Shown here: positions 25,835 to 36,600 of the stretch, one piece after another
Layout of the letters: every line of letters begins with the position of its first letter
How positions within the stretch are numbered: the first letter of the stretch is position 1
Assembly (NCBI RefSeq): GCF_004152935.1
Contig: NZ_SETE01000002.1
Location: 682,001 to 746,000, forward strand
Origin: Brumimicrobium glaciale
Lineage (GTDB): Bacteria; Bacteroidota; Bacteroidia; Flavobacteriales_D; Crocinitomicaceae
Direction: 5' to 3'
Length of the DNA stretch: 64,000 bases
Notes under the pieces: generated by a model
Database searches by the model: none
What the model saw: only the letters and a program-made list of their open reading frames with translations
Told to the model about the DNA's origin: nothing
Position numbers and translations under genes: made by a program

Positions 25835-26774
25835 TGACTATAGTTTTTTTCCTAATGATAAAGACTAAACCAAGCAATGACGGAATTCCAAGGTTTATAA
25901 ACCACAAAAGCAACGAGGAAATTACAATGATTGCATCGTTTTCAACGAAAAGACTTAAAATAATAAGTCCTGCCGTTTCACGAATAATTAATTTCCCAAA
26001 GAGTAAACTTGGGGTAAGCGTGCTCACCAAATACACCAAAAATATTCCAGCATAAAGCATAAATGAGGGAGATATTCCAAAAGCCATAAGCATGAATAGA
26101 AACTGTGTTGAAAAGACAAGATAACGCATTCCACTTATCGTTAACAATGGAAATACAAGATATATAGATTGCTTTTGGAACTGAATCAAAATGTTCTGCT
26201 TTTTATTGAGAAACTTAATTCTACTTAATGGAACAAAAGGTACAGCAAAATAGAAGAGAATAGAAAGAACGAATATTACAATTAACACACTCACAATTGC
26301 ATTTCCAAATGAAGACAAGAGGAAATCAAAGAGAAATAAAAAACCTATTCCACCAAATATTAGCGTTACTATAAATTGAGCAAAATTGCTGTAAAGCGTT
26401 CCTAAGATTAATTGTCCACGCACTTTACCTTTAAAGAATAACATTCTACCAATAAAATTTCCTATTCTATTCGGCGTAATTATTCCAGTGGTTACCCCTG
26501 AGAAAAGAGAATGTGTGAGATCTTTTAAACTATAAGAAATTTGATTTACTTTTAAGATTCTTTGCCATTTGAATAATTCTAACCCCCAATTTAATGGTAA
26601 AAAGAATAAAACTAAAATAAACCAAATTGGGTTTTCAATTTTTAAAGATTGAAACTGATTAAATTCAATACGCGATAATTGCTGCACGAAAAAATACAAC
26701 ACACCGATAAAGAGCATTAGTTTTAATGTCCAGACGAAAGTCTTTCGTACCTTTATGTTTTTAATCACGCTCAC
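25827..26774 (-). CDS. Flippase-like membrane protein (LPG synthase TM / UPF0104 type)
   Basis: The 315-aa protein has about eight helices and the family phrase LTHSLFSGVTTGIITPNRIGNFIGR. Members resemble the membrane domain of lysylphosphatidylglycerol synthase and are suggested lipid flippases. The start is a GTG at 26772-26774, eight bases from the ruvC ATG on the opposite strand. The eight-base overlap with the glycosyltransferase suggests the two act together on a lipid-linked glycan. Confidence 0.82.
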   Translation of the reverse strand: MSVIKNIKVRKTFVWTLKLMLFIGVLYFFVQQLSRIEFNQFQSLKIENPIWFILVLFFLPLNWGLELFKWQRILKVNQISYSLKDLTHSLFSGVTTGIITPNRIGNFIGRMLFFKGKVRGQLILGTLYSNFAQFIVTLIFGGIGFLFLFDFLLSSFGNAIVSVLIVIFVLSILFYFAVPFVPLSRIKFLNKKQNILIQFQKQSIYLVFPLLTISGMRYLVFSTQFLFMLMAFGISPSFMLYAGIFLVYLVSTLTPSLLFGKLIIRETAGLIILSLFVENDAIIVISSLLLWFINLGIPSLLGLVFIIRKKTIVNA

Positions 26775-26782
26775 ATTTAATA

Positions 26783-27358
26783 ATGGTTGAAGATAAAATA
26801 ATTCTCGGAATTGACCCCGGAACTACGATAATGGGATATGGAATTATTCACATCAAAAACAAGAAAATGTCTCTTGTTACTTATGGTGTGATTCATCTTG
26901 CAAAGCTAGCAACTCATCCTGATAAATTAAAAAGAATTTTTGAAAGAGTTGACGGTTTAATCAAAGAGTTTAAACCAGATGAAATGGCAATTGAAGCGCC
27001 ATTCTTCGGGAAAAACGTTCAATCAATGCTGAAACTTGGAAGAGCACAGGGCGTATGTATAGCGGCCTCATTAAACCTTAACGTTCCATTTGAGGAATAT
27101 GCTCCTAGGAGAATTAAACAAGCCATAACAGGAAAAGGATCTGCAAGTAAAGAACAAGTTGCTGCTATGATTCAAAGTTTATTAGGTTTAAAAGAAATCC
27201 CTAAGCAATTAGATGCTACGGATGGATTGGCGGCGGCAATTTGTCATTACTATTCTAAAGGTATAGGTGAGCATAATAAAACAAAGGCCTCCAATTGGAA
27301 AGCCTTTATTAGTCAAAATCCAGAACGCAATAAGAGTCCAGAAGCAAAAAAGAAATAA
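26783..27358 (+). CDS. ruvC: RuvC, Holliday junction endonuclease
   Basis: RuvC cuts Holliday junctions during recombination. The 191-aa protein has the acidic active site set: Asp11 in GIDPGTT, Glu in AIEAPFFGKN, and Asp pair in LDATDGLAAAICH. A Lys-rich tail of about 30 residues follows the conserved end. A terminator-like hairpin lies inside the tail. Only two bases separate the stop from the convergent HIT gene stop. Confidence 0.96.
   Translation: MVEDKIILGIDPGTTIMGYGIIHIKNKKMSLVTYGVIHLAKLATHPDKLKRIFERVDGLIKEFKPDEMAIEAPFFGKNVQSMLKLGRAQGVCIAASLNLNVPFEEYAPRRIKQAITGKGSASKEQVAAMIQSLLGLKEIPKQLDATDGLAAAICHYYSKGIGEHNKTKASNWKAFISQNPERNKSPEAKKK
27283..27313 (+). terminator. Terminator-like hairpin inside the ruvC 3' coding region
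   Basis: AAAGGC (27283-27288) pairs with GCCTTT (27302-27307), and the loop is itself palindromic (CCAATTGG). TATTAG follows, not a long T run. It is about 50 bases before the ruvC stop, so if it works it would do so inside coding sequence. Confidence 0.4.
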
Positions 27359-27360
27359 CC

Positions 27361-27750
27361 TTAAGCTTCTTTAATCATTTTGGCAATACTTTCCATTTCT
27401 TCAGACGGTAAACTCAATTTTGCCTTTCCAAAATCCATATCTGCTATTCCATTAATAGGAATAAGGTGAATATGAGCATGAGGAACCTCAAGACCGATCA
27501 CAGTCATTCCAATTTTCTTACAATCGAATACTTTATCCATTTGCTTGGCTACAGATTTAGCGAAACTCATGAACTCACCTAAAAGATTATCTTCAATGTC
27601 GAAGATATAATCAATCGGCTTCTTAGGAATTACTAGAACATGCCCTTTTACAATAGGTTGAATATCCAAGAAAGCTAAGAACTTATCATTCTCTGCTACT
27701 TTATAACTTGGTATTTCACCGCTTATTATTTTTGTAAAAATTGAACTCAT
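27361..27750 (-). CDS. HIT family nucleotide hydrolase/transferase
   Basis: The 129-aa protein has the histidine triad HAHIHLIP (His91, His93, His95), where the central His attacks a nucleotide phosphate. The N-terminus SIFTKIISGEIPSYKV is typical of the Hint branch (purine phosphoramidase). It overlaps greA by four bases (ATGA), so they are translationally coupled. Confidence 0.95.
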   Translation of the reverse strand: MSSIFTKIISGEIPSYKVAENDKFLAFLDIQPIVKGHVLVIPKKPIDYIFDIEDNLLGEFMSFAKSVAKQMDKVFDCKKIGMTVIGLEVPHAHIHLIPINGIADMDFGKAKLSLPSEEMESIAKMIKEA

Positions 27751-28223
27751 GATCTAGTGATTTCTAATATTTCAAATTGTATAACTCCTCTTGGGGTTTC
27801 AATGTTTGCTACATCTCCTAAGGATTTACCTAAAAGACCTTTTCCAATTGGAGAATCAACTGAGATTTTCTTTTCTTTTAAATCAGATTCATTCTCTGCT
27901 ACAAGCGTATAAGTAACTTCCGTATTATTCGAAAGATTTTTTATTCTCACATTAGAAAGAATTAGCGCTCTTGTAGTATCAATGTTTGTTTCATCGATTA
28001 GACGAGCACCCATAATTACAGTTTGCAATTTAGCAATTTTCATTTCTAGGAGCCCTTGCGCTTCTTTTGCAGCATCATATTCAGCATTCTCAGATAAATC
28101 TCCTTTATCGATAGCCTCACCAATCTGAGCAGAGATGATAGGACGTTGAACACGCTCCATATCCTGCAACTGGTCTCTTAATTTCTTAAGTCCAGCTTCT
28201 GTATAGTAATTTATTTTTGTCAT
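27747..28223 (-). CDS. greA: GreA, transcript cleavage factor
   Basis: GreA rescues backtracked RNA polymerase by stimulating RNA cleavage. From the ATG at 28221-28223 it has 158 aa, the standard length; the frame extends 20 codons upstream but with a non-family sequence. The N-terminal coiled coil carries the tip acidic residues (GDLSENAEYDAAKEAQG), and the C-terminal FKBP-like domain has SPIGKGLLGKSLGD. It is coupled to the HIT gene. Confidence 0.96.
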   Translation of the reverse strand: MTKINYYTEAGLKKLRDQLQDMERVQRPIISAQIGEAIDKGDLSENAEYDAAKEAQGLLEMKIAKLQTVIMGARLIDETNIDTTRALILSNVRIKNLSNNTEVTYTLVAENESDLKEKKISVDSPIGKGLLGKSLGDVANIETPRGVIQFEILEITRS

Positions 28224-28242
28224 TTTAAAAAATATTGATAAA

Positions 28243-28277
28243 CAAAAAAACAAGAGAGCCATATGACCCTCTCGTTT
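28243..28277 (-). terminator. Terminator after the PorV-like gene
   Basis: On the reverse strand GAGAG pairs with CTCTC around a loop containing TCATAT and is followed by TTGTTTTTTTG. It lies 25 bases past the stop of the PorV-like gene and ends the receptor operon. Confidence 0.65.
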
Positions 28278-28301
28278 CCACAAATGTAACTAAAATTTTT
28301 A

Positions 28302-29366
28302 TTACTTCAAACTAAGTGTAATTCCAAAAGTATTAATAATACCAAATGGGTTTGAAGTACGCATTGCATATTCAAAACCTAATGGTATACCTTTGTCTCC
28401 TAGTAAAGCATCAACAGATATCCCAGCAGTTAAACCGGTTAAACTACTTGTAGATTCTTCACGGTTAAAAATTGCTTTTTCACCAACAAAACCAGCTCTT
28501 ACATTGAAAGCAGCTTTCTTGAAAGCCATTCCATAGTCAAGACCTACGTTGAATTGATCATTTGTAAATGAGTTAGCATGAAATGCTGCTGCTGCAGTTA
28601 ACTTACTCGTCTCATCAAAGATGAAATCATAAGAGAATCCCATTGCTAATAAAGAAGGCATTTCAAAAGATGCAGAACGTTGAACCATAGTTGCAACTCC
28701 TCCAGCACTTTGATAGAAAATCTCCTTAGATAAACCATCCCCTTCAAATTTCATTGGCGTACCAACGTTTTTCAAAGTAATACCAAATTTAACTTGATCT
28801 TGCTCACCCGTCACATAACGAATACCAGCATCAAAAGCAACACCAGAAGCTTTCATGTTAGCTATGTTTTCATTCATCACTTTAATGTTTAATCCTGCAT
28901 AAATAGAGTTAGAAAACTCACGTGCAAAACCAATGTTAATGATGTTTTTTCTTGGACTAAATGAACCTATTCCACCTTCTGGTAAATCTACAGTTGTAAT
29001 ATCGATATCTCCATATCCAAATGCTTGAATAGAAAGAGCGACTACTGTTTGAGCACCTACTCGTTGTGCAATACCGGCAGAATTCAAAGAAATTCCAGCA
29101 TCACCTAACCAGTTAGTATAATTAAACTTAATCTGAGTTTTATCTGTGAAGGCTAAACCTGCGATATTTACAAATTGTGCTTCTAATCCATCAGTTGATG
29201 CAATTCCAGCAGTTCCAAAAGCCGTTGAACGGGCCCAAGGATTTACTAACATTTCACTAGCACCTGCAGAACCGATTCGATCTTCGTTACCGGCCAATGT
29301 TGGGAAGCTCATAGCTAGAGCTCCCACAATCATTGTACCTTTTATTATCGTTTTTAACATATTCAT
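28302..29366 (-). CDS. PorV/PorQ family outer-membrane protein
   Basis: The 354-aa protein has a signal peptide (GTMIVGALAMSFPTLA) and a beta-barrel pattern with repeated aromatic-ended strands. The N-terminal GASEMLVNPWARSTAFGTAGIAS and NIAGLAF segments match the PorV/PorQ (UPF0164-like) family. PorV is the T9SS shuttle and barrel partner that takes cargo at the outer membrane. This copy is the last gene of an operon with a receptor and a 1400-aa secreted protein, so it may be a dedicated partner of that protein rather than general PorV. Confidence 0.8.
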   Translation of the reverse strand: MNMLKTIIKGTMIVGALAMSFPTLAGNEDRIGSAGASEMLVNPWARSTAFGTAGIASTDGLEAQFVNIAGLAFTDKTQIKFNYTNWLGDAGISLNSAGIAQRVGAQTVVALSIQAFGYGDIDITTVDLPEGGIGSFSPRKNIINIGFAREFSNSIYAGLNIKVMNENIANMKASGVAFDAGIRYVTGEQDQVKFGITLKNVGTPMKFEGDGLSKEIFYQSAGGVATMVQRSASFEMPSLLAMGFSYDFIFDETSKLTAAAAFHANSFTNDQFNVGLDYGMAFKKAAFNVRAGFVGEKAIFNREESTSSLTGLTAGISVDALLGDKGIPLGFEYAMRTSNPFGIINTFGITLSLK

Positions 29367-29393
29367 TGTTTACTAAAGTTAAGTGTCTGTTGC

Positions 29394-32300
29394 TTATAAA
29401 TTCTCTAAATCTGATTGACGCAATCCACCGAAGAACTTAACAACTCTTTCTCCGATACCTTCAACGTTAACGTGAATTAGATAAACTCCACCAGCAACTG
29501 CAATATTATCGCTGTTTTTCAAATCCCAATCAATTGATGTAATAGGACTGTCTTTATCGTAAGCTCTAATTAATTTACCTGAAGTATTGTAAATTCTAAC
29601 TTTACAACGCTCTGGTAAGTTTGTAATCTTAACACGTGTATCTAATCTTCCTCTTTCGTATTCAGAATAACCATAGTATGGATTAGGAACAACATTGATC
29701 ATATCAAGAACACTTGCTAAAGTAGCTGCGTCATTTTTGATTGTTCTAAAGTCATCCATTGACCACTCGTAAGTTGGTTTTCCACCAAAGACACCAGACT
29801 GATTGTAATTAGCATATTGCTTATTAATTCTGATTCTCATTCTAACATCAGTTTCAAGCAATTTACTGTTAGCAGCTAAAATTGGATTAACTACCCATGA
29901 TAAACCACCATATACATCTTTGTATGCAGCTTGTGTTTCTTGTGCTAATTTCTGATAAACATAGTTTCCTTTATCATAAGTAGGAATCAATTGATCTTCA
30001 TTACCGAATACATAAACAACATGTTGTCCACCGAATAATGGGCTACTTGTAGAGTTCACTAGTTTTGAAGTTGGGTTCCAAATCATATCAGCACCGTTTT
30101 CACCTACTAAGAAAGAATTCTCACCATAAGCCATATTTAATCTTCGACCAGTTTCAACATCAATTGTATATCCTGGGAACCATCCCATTCCTGTAGGAGT
30201 TGTTCCATCAGGATTTGCTTCAGATGCTTTATAACCGTCGTCACCTAACTGTCTTCCGTTTTTGTCAATTGAAGGACTCATACGTAATAAACCAGCTTTA
30301 CCACCATTAACATTTAAGTTTGCGTCTTTACCAAGTTCGATAACTGGACAACGTGTCCATTTAGACTTATCACTTGTTACTACGATATCAACACTAGTTT
30401 GATAAACAGATGGCATTTTAAGCGTCTTAAGTGAAGTAAATGATCCAGTTGAAATTCCGTTTGTATTAGAAATCCCAATAGTCATGAAACCACAGTCATT
30501 TATTCTCGCCATTTGACCTAATGTTACTGTACCTCCAAGTATTTTTGTAAATACTTTATCAGGATCAGCTCCTACGAAGTCACCATAACAACATGGATTA
30601 TTCAAACCTGCTTCAGGTAAACAGTCATCAGGTTGTGTTGGAGAGTAATCTCCTGAATAAATCCAGTTTCTTGGATCGTAAGAATCAACATCTTCTATTC
30701 CAGACAACCATCTTTTTGAACTATCAGCAAATTCTAACGTTGTTTCGATTGGCATTGCTATTCTATCTCTAAAATTACAGTTAGCTATATCTTTAGCACA
30801 TGGATATAGATCCTGGAAGATAGATACTGAAAGACCCCATTTTGGAATCAATTGCTCGTTATTGTCTTTGATTGTTCTTCTTGAAGATACCTTTTCAATA
30901 AAAGCACCACCTTTTGAAGCATATCTATTGATTGTCCAGCTAGCTGTATCAATTTTAGAATATTTATCAAATGCTAATGTAAAGTAACCATCAACTAAGT
31001 TTAAAGGGTCTACAACTTTCACGTCAATTGGACCTTTACCACGTTGGTAAGTTGGTGTATCAACAGAACCATTTTTCACGATGAAATCTTCTGTCGCTTT
31101 TGTTAAATCAACAACTCTATTCCCATTTCCTTGACCATCTAAGGTTGTTATCTCAGGAGATGAACCATAAGGCAAACTTATGATAGTACCGTCAAATCTT
31201 GGTTTTGGAGAGTGAGGAATACCTACTTCAGCCTTAATTGCTGTTCCATCAGCTGACAAACGAGAGCTTATGTAAGGTAATTTTTGACCATCAATTAAAT
31301 TTGCATCAGAAGGATCATAAGGTTTAAACTCATTATGAGCATAAGCAATCGCAATGTAATAGTACGTTTTGTGATTCACTAATGCTTTTCCTGTAAATGC
31401 ATCTTCATTGATTTGGTAAGAGTGACGAATACCAGTGTTTCCACCATCAGCCATAATACGCGGCTGAGCAAAACCTAATTGTTCGTTAAATTCAAAGTTA
31501 ATCAATCTATCAACATCATTTTTAATATCACTTTGAGCAACAAGTCTAGCTTTATCATTCAATCCAATATCAGAAACACCTGCTTCAATATTCACCATTT
31601 GGTAAATTTGGTAACCTTCGAATCTGTAAACTTTATCTATTGCAGAACCATCAATTGGGTCAACAATGTTGATATTATCTTCTTCAGCATAAACTTCATC
31701 AACGTTATTTCCGAAAGGATTGTCGATCATCAATACCAACTCATTTTCTAATTCTACAATTTTTAGAACTGGAGCAGTTGGTGGATCTAAGATCTCAAAA
31801 CAGTTATCAAATAACGCTTGTGCTTTCGTATCGTTTTTACGTAAAGCCTCAACAGAAGCAAATCCGTTACCTTCAAAAGCACGACCGTAAACAACACCTA
31901 CAGTTAAGTTATTCACTGCACCAGGAGTTAATGTAAAAGGACCAGCAGATTGTAAGAAACGTCTATCACCAATTGGGTTAGAAGTATTGTTACCATCTAC
32001 ATTAATCTCTGACCAATTCCATCCCATATCCTGACCATTTGTTCCAAAATGTAATGGATCTGTATCATCTGGGTAGGTATAAGCAGCAGGTACATTTGTA
32101 CCTCCAGTAGAACCTTGGTAAGCAGTACCTCCATAAATGAAAGCCGAACCATCTTTCCAGAAACCTGTCATATAGCTATAGAAATCACTAGGGCTTGAAG
32201 GGTCATCCGTTGCTGGAGTTCCAAGGTCACCTCTATTATAGTAATTAAACCTACGCATTCCGAAACGTTCGTTATCAACAATTCCATCAGAATAACCAAT

Positions 32301-33596
32301 ACCTATACCTTCATATACAATACCTTTTCCTGCAATTGCTTCGTTTACTGAAGGAACTACATAAAGGAAAGTACCGTCTTGTTGTTCTTCCATACGTGGA
32401 CCAACATTATCAATATTATCAGCATCTTGGTATGGTCCCTCAAAGAAATCAATACCTACAGCAGGAGGGTTTTCACCATATCCTGGCGCACCATTTCCAC
32501 CTTCATCGAAGTTATCACCGTTGTAAGCATAACCTAAACCTCTAGAAACATCACAACCAACATAATCATCTTCTGCAAATCCTACATCTGCATCAGCATA
32601 TTGTGTAAAGTAAGTGTCTTTTAATACAGTTGAACTACGGTTAATCATTTCATAGTTATAGAAAGTCATTCTATTTACTTCATCATTTGTTGCAAAAGAG
32701 AAAGCTTGAGCACGAATTTCCATTCCAATAGGATCAGCTCCTGATTCAGTATGAATGTTTCCTTTGTCATTAAATACCCACCAGTTCGTTTCATCACCAA
32801 ATAAGGTAACACGTCTGTCAAAACCACATTTAACGTCATCTCTTCCAAGAATGTCGTCAAACCATGGAACATCACCTTGGTTAGGGTCATACGTTCCATC
32901 TCCAGCACCACCTTGTGAAGGATAGTCATAGAAAGGAGCTAAATAATAATCTTGCTTTTTATTAACATCGTCACCATGAGCTGGCCAGTTGTTAATTCGT
33001 TGAATCGCATCATTTGTTAATGGAAAAACATCATTACAGTTTGGATCTAATCCACATTCATAAGTCAGAGTGAAATTAATCACCTCTGATTTCTTAATAG
33101 GGAAAAACTTATCGTATTCTTTACAAGTTTCCGGATCGATTGTTGCTAAACCAAAAGGTCTAATAGCGTTATCGCCAACAGGCTGACTTGGATCGTAATT
33201 TCCACTTGATGGAATTACTGATAAAGGTCCTGCCCAAAAGTCATTTCCTTTAGTACGGAACAAAACAGCTGCAAGCTTCAGTTGACCATTAACGTCAACT
33301 CCACCCATCCAAATTGAACCAGAATACAACACGTGGTTACCACCATCAATAGGCACTTCGTAAGAAGGTACACTCGTTTGGCGATTTTGCCATAATGATC
33401 CACCGACTTCAACCAAAGCCTTCACATCATTAAATTGCATAAAAAGTAATCCATCTGAAGGCGGACAATTTGCCTTATTATAATTCTGCTCTCCACCTAA
33501 AGGTTTCGATTTACCAGAATCAGCAGTTGGATCAATGGCGGCGTTTGTTCCAAATGCGAAACCAAACCCGATCAATACTATTAATAATAATCTCAT
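29394..33596 (-). CDS. Very large secreted protein with T9SS-like C-terminal domain
   Basis: The protein is 1400 aa with a signal peptide (LLLIVLIGFGFAFGTNAA). I recognise no enzymatic domain. It has many Asp/Asn/Gly-rich stretches that suggest calcium-binding beta structure. The C-terminal ~95 residues resemble a sorting domain (NVVPNPYYGYSEYE, VRIYNTSGKLIRAY, AGGVYLIHVNVEG), but after it come FFGGLRQSDLENL residues instead of the usual Lys-Leu-Val-end. It lies between the receptor and the PorV-like gene, with 20- and 27-base gaps, so it is cotranscribed with both. Confidence 0.8.
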   Translation of the reverse strand: MRLLLIVLIGFGFAFGTNAAIDPTADSGKSKPLGGEQNYNKANCPPSDGLLFMQFNDVKALVEVGGSLWQNRQTSVPSYEVPIDGGNHVLYSGSIWMGGVDVNGQLKLAAVLFRTKGNDFWAGPLSVIPSSGNYDPSQPVGDNAIRPFGLATIDPETCKEYDKFFPIKKSEVINFTLTYECGLDPNCNDVFPLTNDAIQRINNWPAHGDDVNKKQDYYLAPFYDYPSQGGAGDGTYDPNQGDVPWFDDILGRDDVKCGFDRRVTLFGDETNWWVFNDKGNIHTESGADPIGMEIRAQAFSFATNDEVNRMTFYNYEMINRSSTVLKDTYFTQYADADVGFAEDDYVGCDVSRGLGYAYNGDNFDEGGNGAPGYGENPPAVGIDFFEGPYQDADNIDNVGPRMEEQQDGTFLYVVPSVNEAIAGKGIVYEGIGIGYSDGIVDNERFGMRRFNYYNRGDLGTPATDDPSSPSDFYSYMTGFWKDGSAFIYGGTAYQGSTGGTNVPAAYTYPDDTDPLHFGTNGQDMGWNWSEINVDGNNTSNPIGDRRFLQSAGPFTLTPGAVNNLTVGVVYGRAFEGNGFASVEALRKNDTKAQALFDNCFEILDPPTAPVLKIVELENELVLMIDNPFGNNVDEVYAEEDNINIVDPIDGSAIDKVYRFEGYQIYQMVNIEAGVSDIGLNDKARLVAQSDIKNDVDRLINFEFNEQLGFAQPRIMADGGNTGIRHSYQINEDAFTGKALVNHKTYYYIAIAYAHNEFKPYDPSDANLIDGQKLPYISSRLSADGTAIKAEVGIPHSPKPRFDGTIISLPYGSSPEITTLDGQGNGNRVVDLTKATEDFIVKNGSVDTPTYQRGKGPIDVKVVDPLNLVDGYFTLAFDKYSKIDTASWTINRYASKGGAFIEKVSSRRTIKDNNEQLIPKWGLSVSIFQDLYPCAKDIANCNFRDRIAMPIETTLEFADSSKRWLSGIEDVDSYDPRNWIYSGDYSPTQPDDCLPEAGLNNPCCYGDFVGADPDKVFTKILGGTVTLGQMARINDCGFMTIGISNTNGISTGSFTSLKTLKMPSVYQTSVDIVVTSDKSKWTRCPVIELGKDANLNVNGGKAGLLRMSPSIDKNGRQLGDDGYKASEANPDGTTPTGMGWFPGYTIDVETGRRLNMAYGENSFLVGENGADMIWNPTSKLVNSTSSPLFGGQHVVYVFGNEDQLIPTYDKGNYVYQKLAQETQAAYKDVYGGLSWVVNPILAANSKLLETDVRMRIRINKQYANYNQSGVFGGKPTYEWSMDDFRTIKNDAATLASVLDMINVVPNPYYGYSEYERGRLDTRVKITNLPERCKVRIYNTSGKLIRAYDKDSPITSIDWDLKNSDNIAVAGGVYLIHVNVEGIGERVVKFFGGLRQSDLENL

Positions 33597-33616
33597 AATC
33601 TTTTTGTTTTAATCTA

Positions 33617-36600
33617 TTAAAAATCAAATTTAACACCCAATCTTATTGTTCTTGGTTGACTTATATTGTATGGGTTATTCATGTTCATACTGTACAAATC
33701 TCTGTACGCCTGCTCATCTAACTTATTTTGAATAGTTGATTGCCATTCCGCAGCAGCTAAGTAACCATCGTCATCAACAACACCAGTTGCTCTATATACA
33801 CCTAATACGTTAAATTGATTAAGAAGGTTGGTAACTCGAACATAAACATTTAAATAAGCACGTTTTTTCTTTTCATTTTCTTTTCCAAATTCAAGATCGA
33901 TAGTCTTATCAACTTGAAGATCTAAACGGTAAGTCCATGGTTTACGTGATCCATTCAATCCACCTGTCAACTGAGGCGTACCTGCAGTAATAGCTGCTGG
34001 AGTAATATTCTTTTGAGCTGAATAAGGAGTTCCCGAATTAACTAATGTTATAACGTTTAATCCTGTATTTTCAAAAATGTTTACATCTTTAATTACTGGT
34101 CCATTATAATCTTTTCCTGATCCGTAACGGTAGTCAACTGTGAATGCAAAAGCATGTCTTTGATCATAAGAGAAAGGATAAACAACACGTAAATCTGGTT
34201 GATTTGAGTTAACAAATGACAAAGCAGATTGAGCGTCAGATCCAGTTCCTTCAGCAAACTGTAAAGTGTAGTTAGCTGTCATTCTTAAGTTACCTGTTCT
34301 TCTTAGGTCATACTCTAAAGTCAAACCTTTAACAGTACCAAAGTCACGGTTACCATAAGTCTTATATGTTACAGGGTAAGCTTCAAAAACATTTCTTACT
34401 TGAATTTGATCTCTCAACTCACGGTAGAAAGCACTTACTTTTAAAGAAGAAGTACGTGTTAATACTTGTTGGAAACCGAATGAGTAGTCAATCGTTTTAT
34501 CTGGACGAAGATTCGCATTATTGATTACAATGTTTCTTGCTGTAATGTATTGATAATCGATTGGGTCAAAACGCAATCCTGTAGAAGGTCTACTTGTCAA
34601 GATATCGTAGTTAGCAAAGAAGTTTGCTTCATCAGAAATCGGGAAAGAGAATGCAATACGTGGCATAACGTTAATCGCAACTTTATAATCTTCAAAAGCA
34701 TCTGCTGAAATAGAAGTTTGTTCTGGTTTCAACAACCAAGGCGCAATACCTGAAGCTCCTCTTAATGTAGAAGGATCTTGTGTAACTGTACCATCTTGAT
34801 CGAACCAAACTTCACCATCTCTAAATCCGTTAATTTGTGTTGGATTAGTTACATCGTTTACATAAACAACGTAGTCCTCACCAATACTTTCAGGAATATT
34901 TACCCAACCGTATGTACCTTCATCACTAGCTTTTAAAGATTTTGCTTCAGCCACTGAACGTGAATTATAGAATAAATATGGATCTTTTAAAACTGGTTGA
35001 TTCGCATCGAAAACATCTACACGAACTCCAACGTTAAATACGATATCATCAAAAGAGAATTTATCCATGATGTATCCAGAAACATAAGTTGGTTGGAAAG
35101 CACCGATAAATCTTTTGTAGTTACCATTTTCATCTGTATCATTAAAATACTTGTTAATATCAGTAGCTCCAGAAACTTTTTCACCAGTGTGATCATAACC
35201 GTAGTAAGAAATAAGATTACGACCTTGGTTAAACAACTCATCTGGAGAGAACATATCTAAATTAAAGATACTTGGATCATAACGGTCGATATCTACATAG
35301 TCAGTTCCTGCTGGATCAAATCCAATAGCTTTTCTGAAATTATAGTCAAAGAAATATTGTTCATCATTTTGTTCAACACCTCCATACTCACCATTTCCTT
35401 CATTTGCAGCATAACTTGTGTTCAAACGTTCATAAGTTACACGAGGATATGTTCCGTAAAAGTCATAAGATGGTTTACTCAAGTCTAGCTCTTCGATATG
35501 ACTGTTCATATACAAACGAGATATTTCCCAAATCCCCATTGGTCCACTACCTGCTCTAGAGAAATAGTTTCCTGATCCCCATCCACGGTCCCAACGTTGT
35601 TCGTACTCAACACCTAATGAGATATTGTGTCCACCAATTACAATTGATGCAGAACCTGTGATACGTAATTGTTCTTCTTCACCTTTATAGAATGCGTTAT
35701 AAGGAGTACCTAAGTTATTCCAAATACCGTAAACTTCTCCTGGAGAATCTCCATTTCTTAGTCCACCACCTTTATTGATTTGCTCAATGTTTTGGTAACT
35801 ACCATTTGGATCTGGATTCAAAGCATAATATTGACTCGTAATTGCAGATAAAGTAGGATTAAGATCTGAAGGAGTAAAGTCAACTATGATAGATTCAAAA
35901 TCATTGTGAATTAAACTATCTGGAGTATCATTAAACTCATAAGTTGGTCTAAAAGTAGAGTTAAAGAATCCTACGTGACCATAGTTAAATACATCATACT
36001 CGTGCTTTTCATCAAATACTTTTCTAGTTGATTTTGAATAATCTACCATTAAGTTATAATAGAAGCTTTTTACTTTAGAACTTGATCCTTCTGTATCATT
36101 TCTAAATCTTTGTGTTAAACGACCATAAACTCTCCAGTCAAAATCACTTTGGTTACCAAAGTTTTCAAAATTATAAAGAGATTGTTTAAAGTTGTAATTT
36201 TTACCACCACTATAATTCATAGATCCACCAAAAGTTAAGTTAACAGTTGGTCCAGTGTTTACATCAATTTTACCTGCAGCAGAAATAGTTCTACGGCGTG
36301 CATTCATTCTGTAGTTTGTTTTTTCAAAATTATCTTTTCTCAAGAAATCTGAGTTATTAAAATAACCTGTTCCATCTGCTGAAGGTCTTAGTGGATTATC
36401 TAATAATGATTGTCTTGCTTCTTTTGTAATTCTATAAGAACCATCAGCAAAAGGACGTGAATCTATTTGATCATTAAAAGATGCAGAAAGCAAGAAACCT
36501 AAAATTGGCTCTGTTTTTCTACCATTTGAATCTTTTTTCATCAAAAGTGGACCAGAAATCATTCCTTCCACTAAGTTATAACCGAATTGATCTAAACCAA

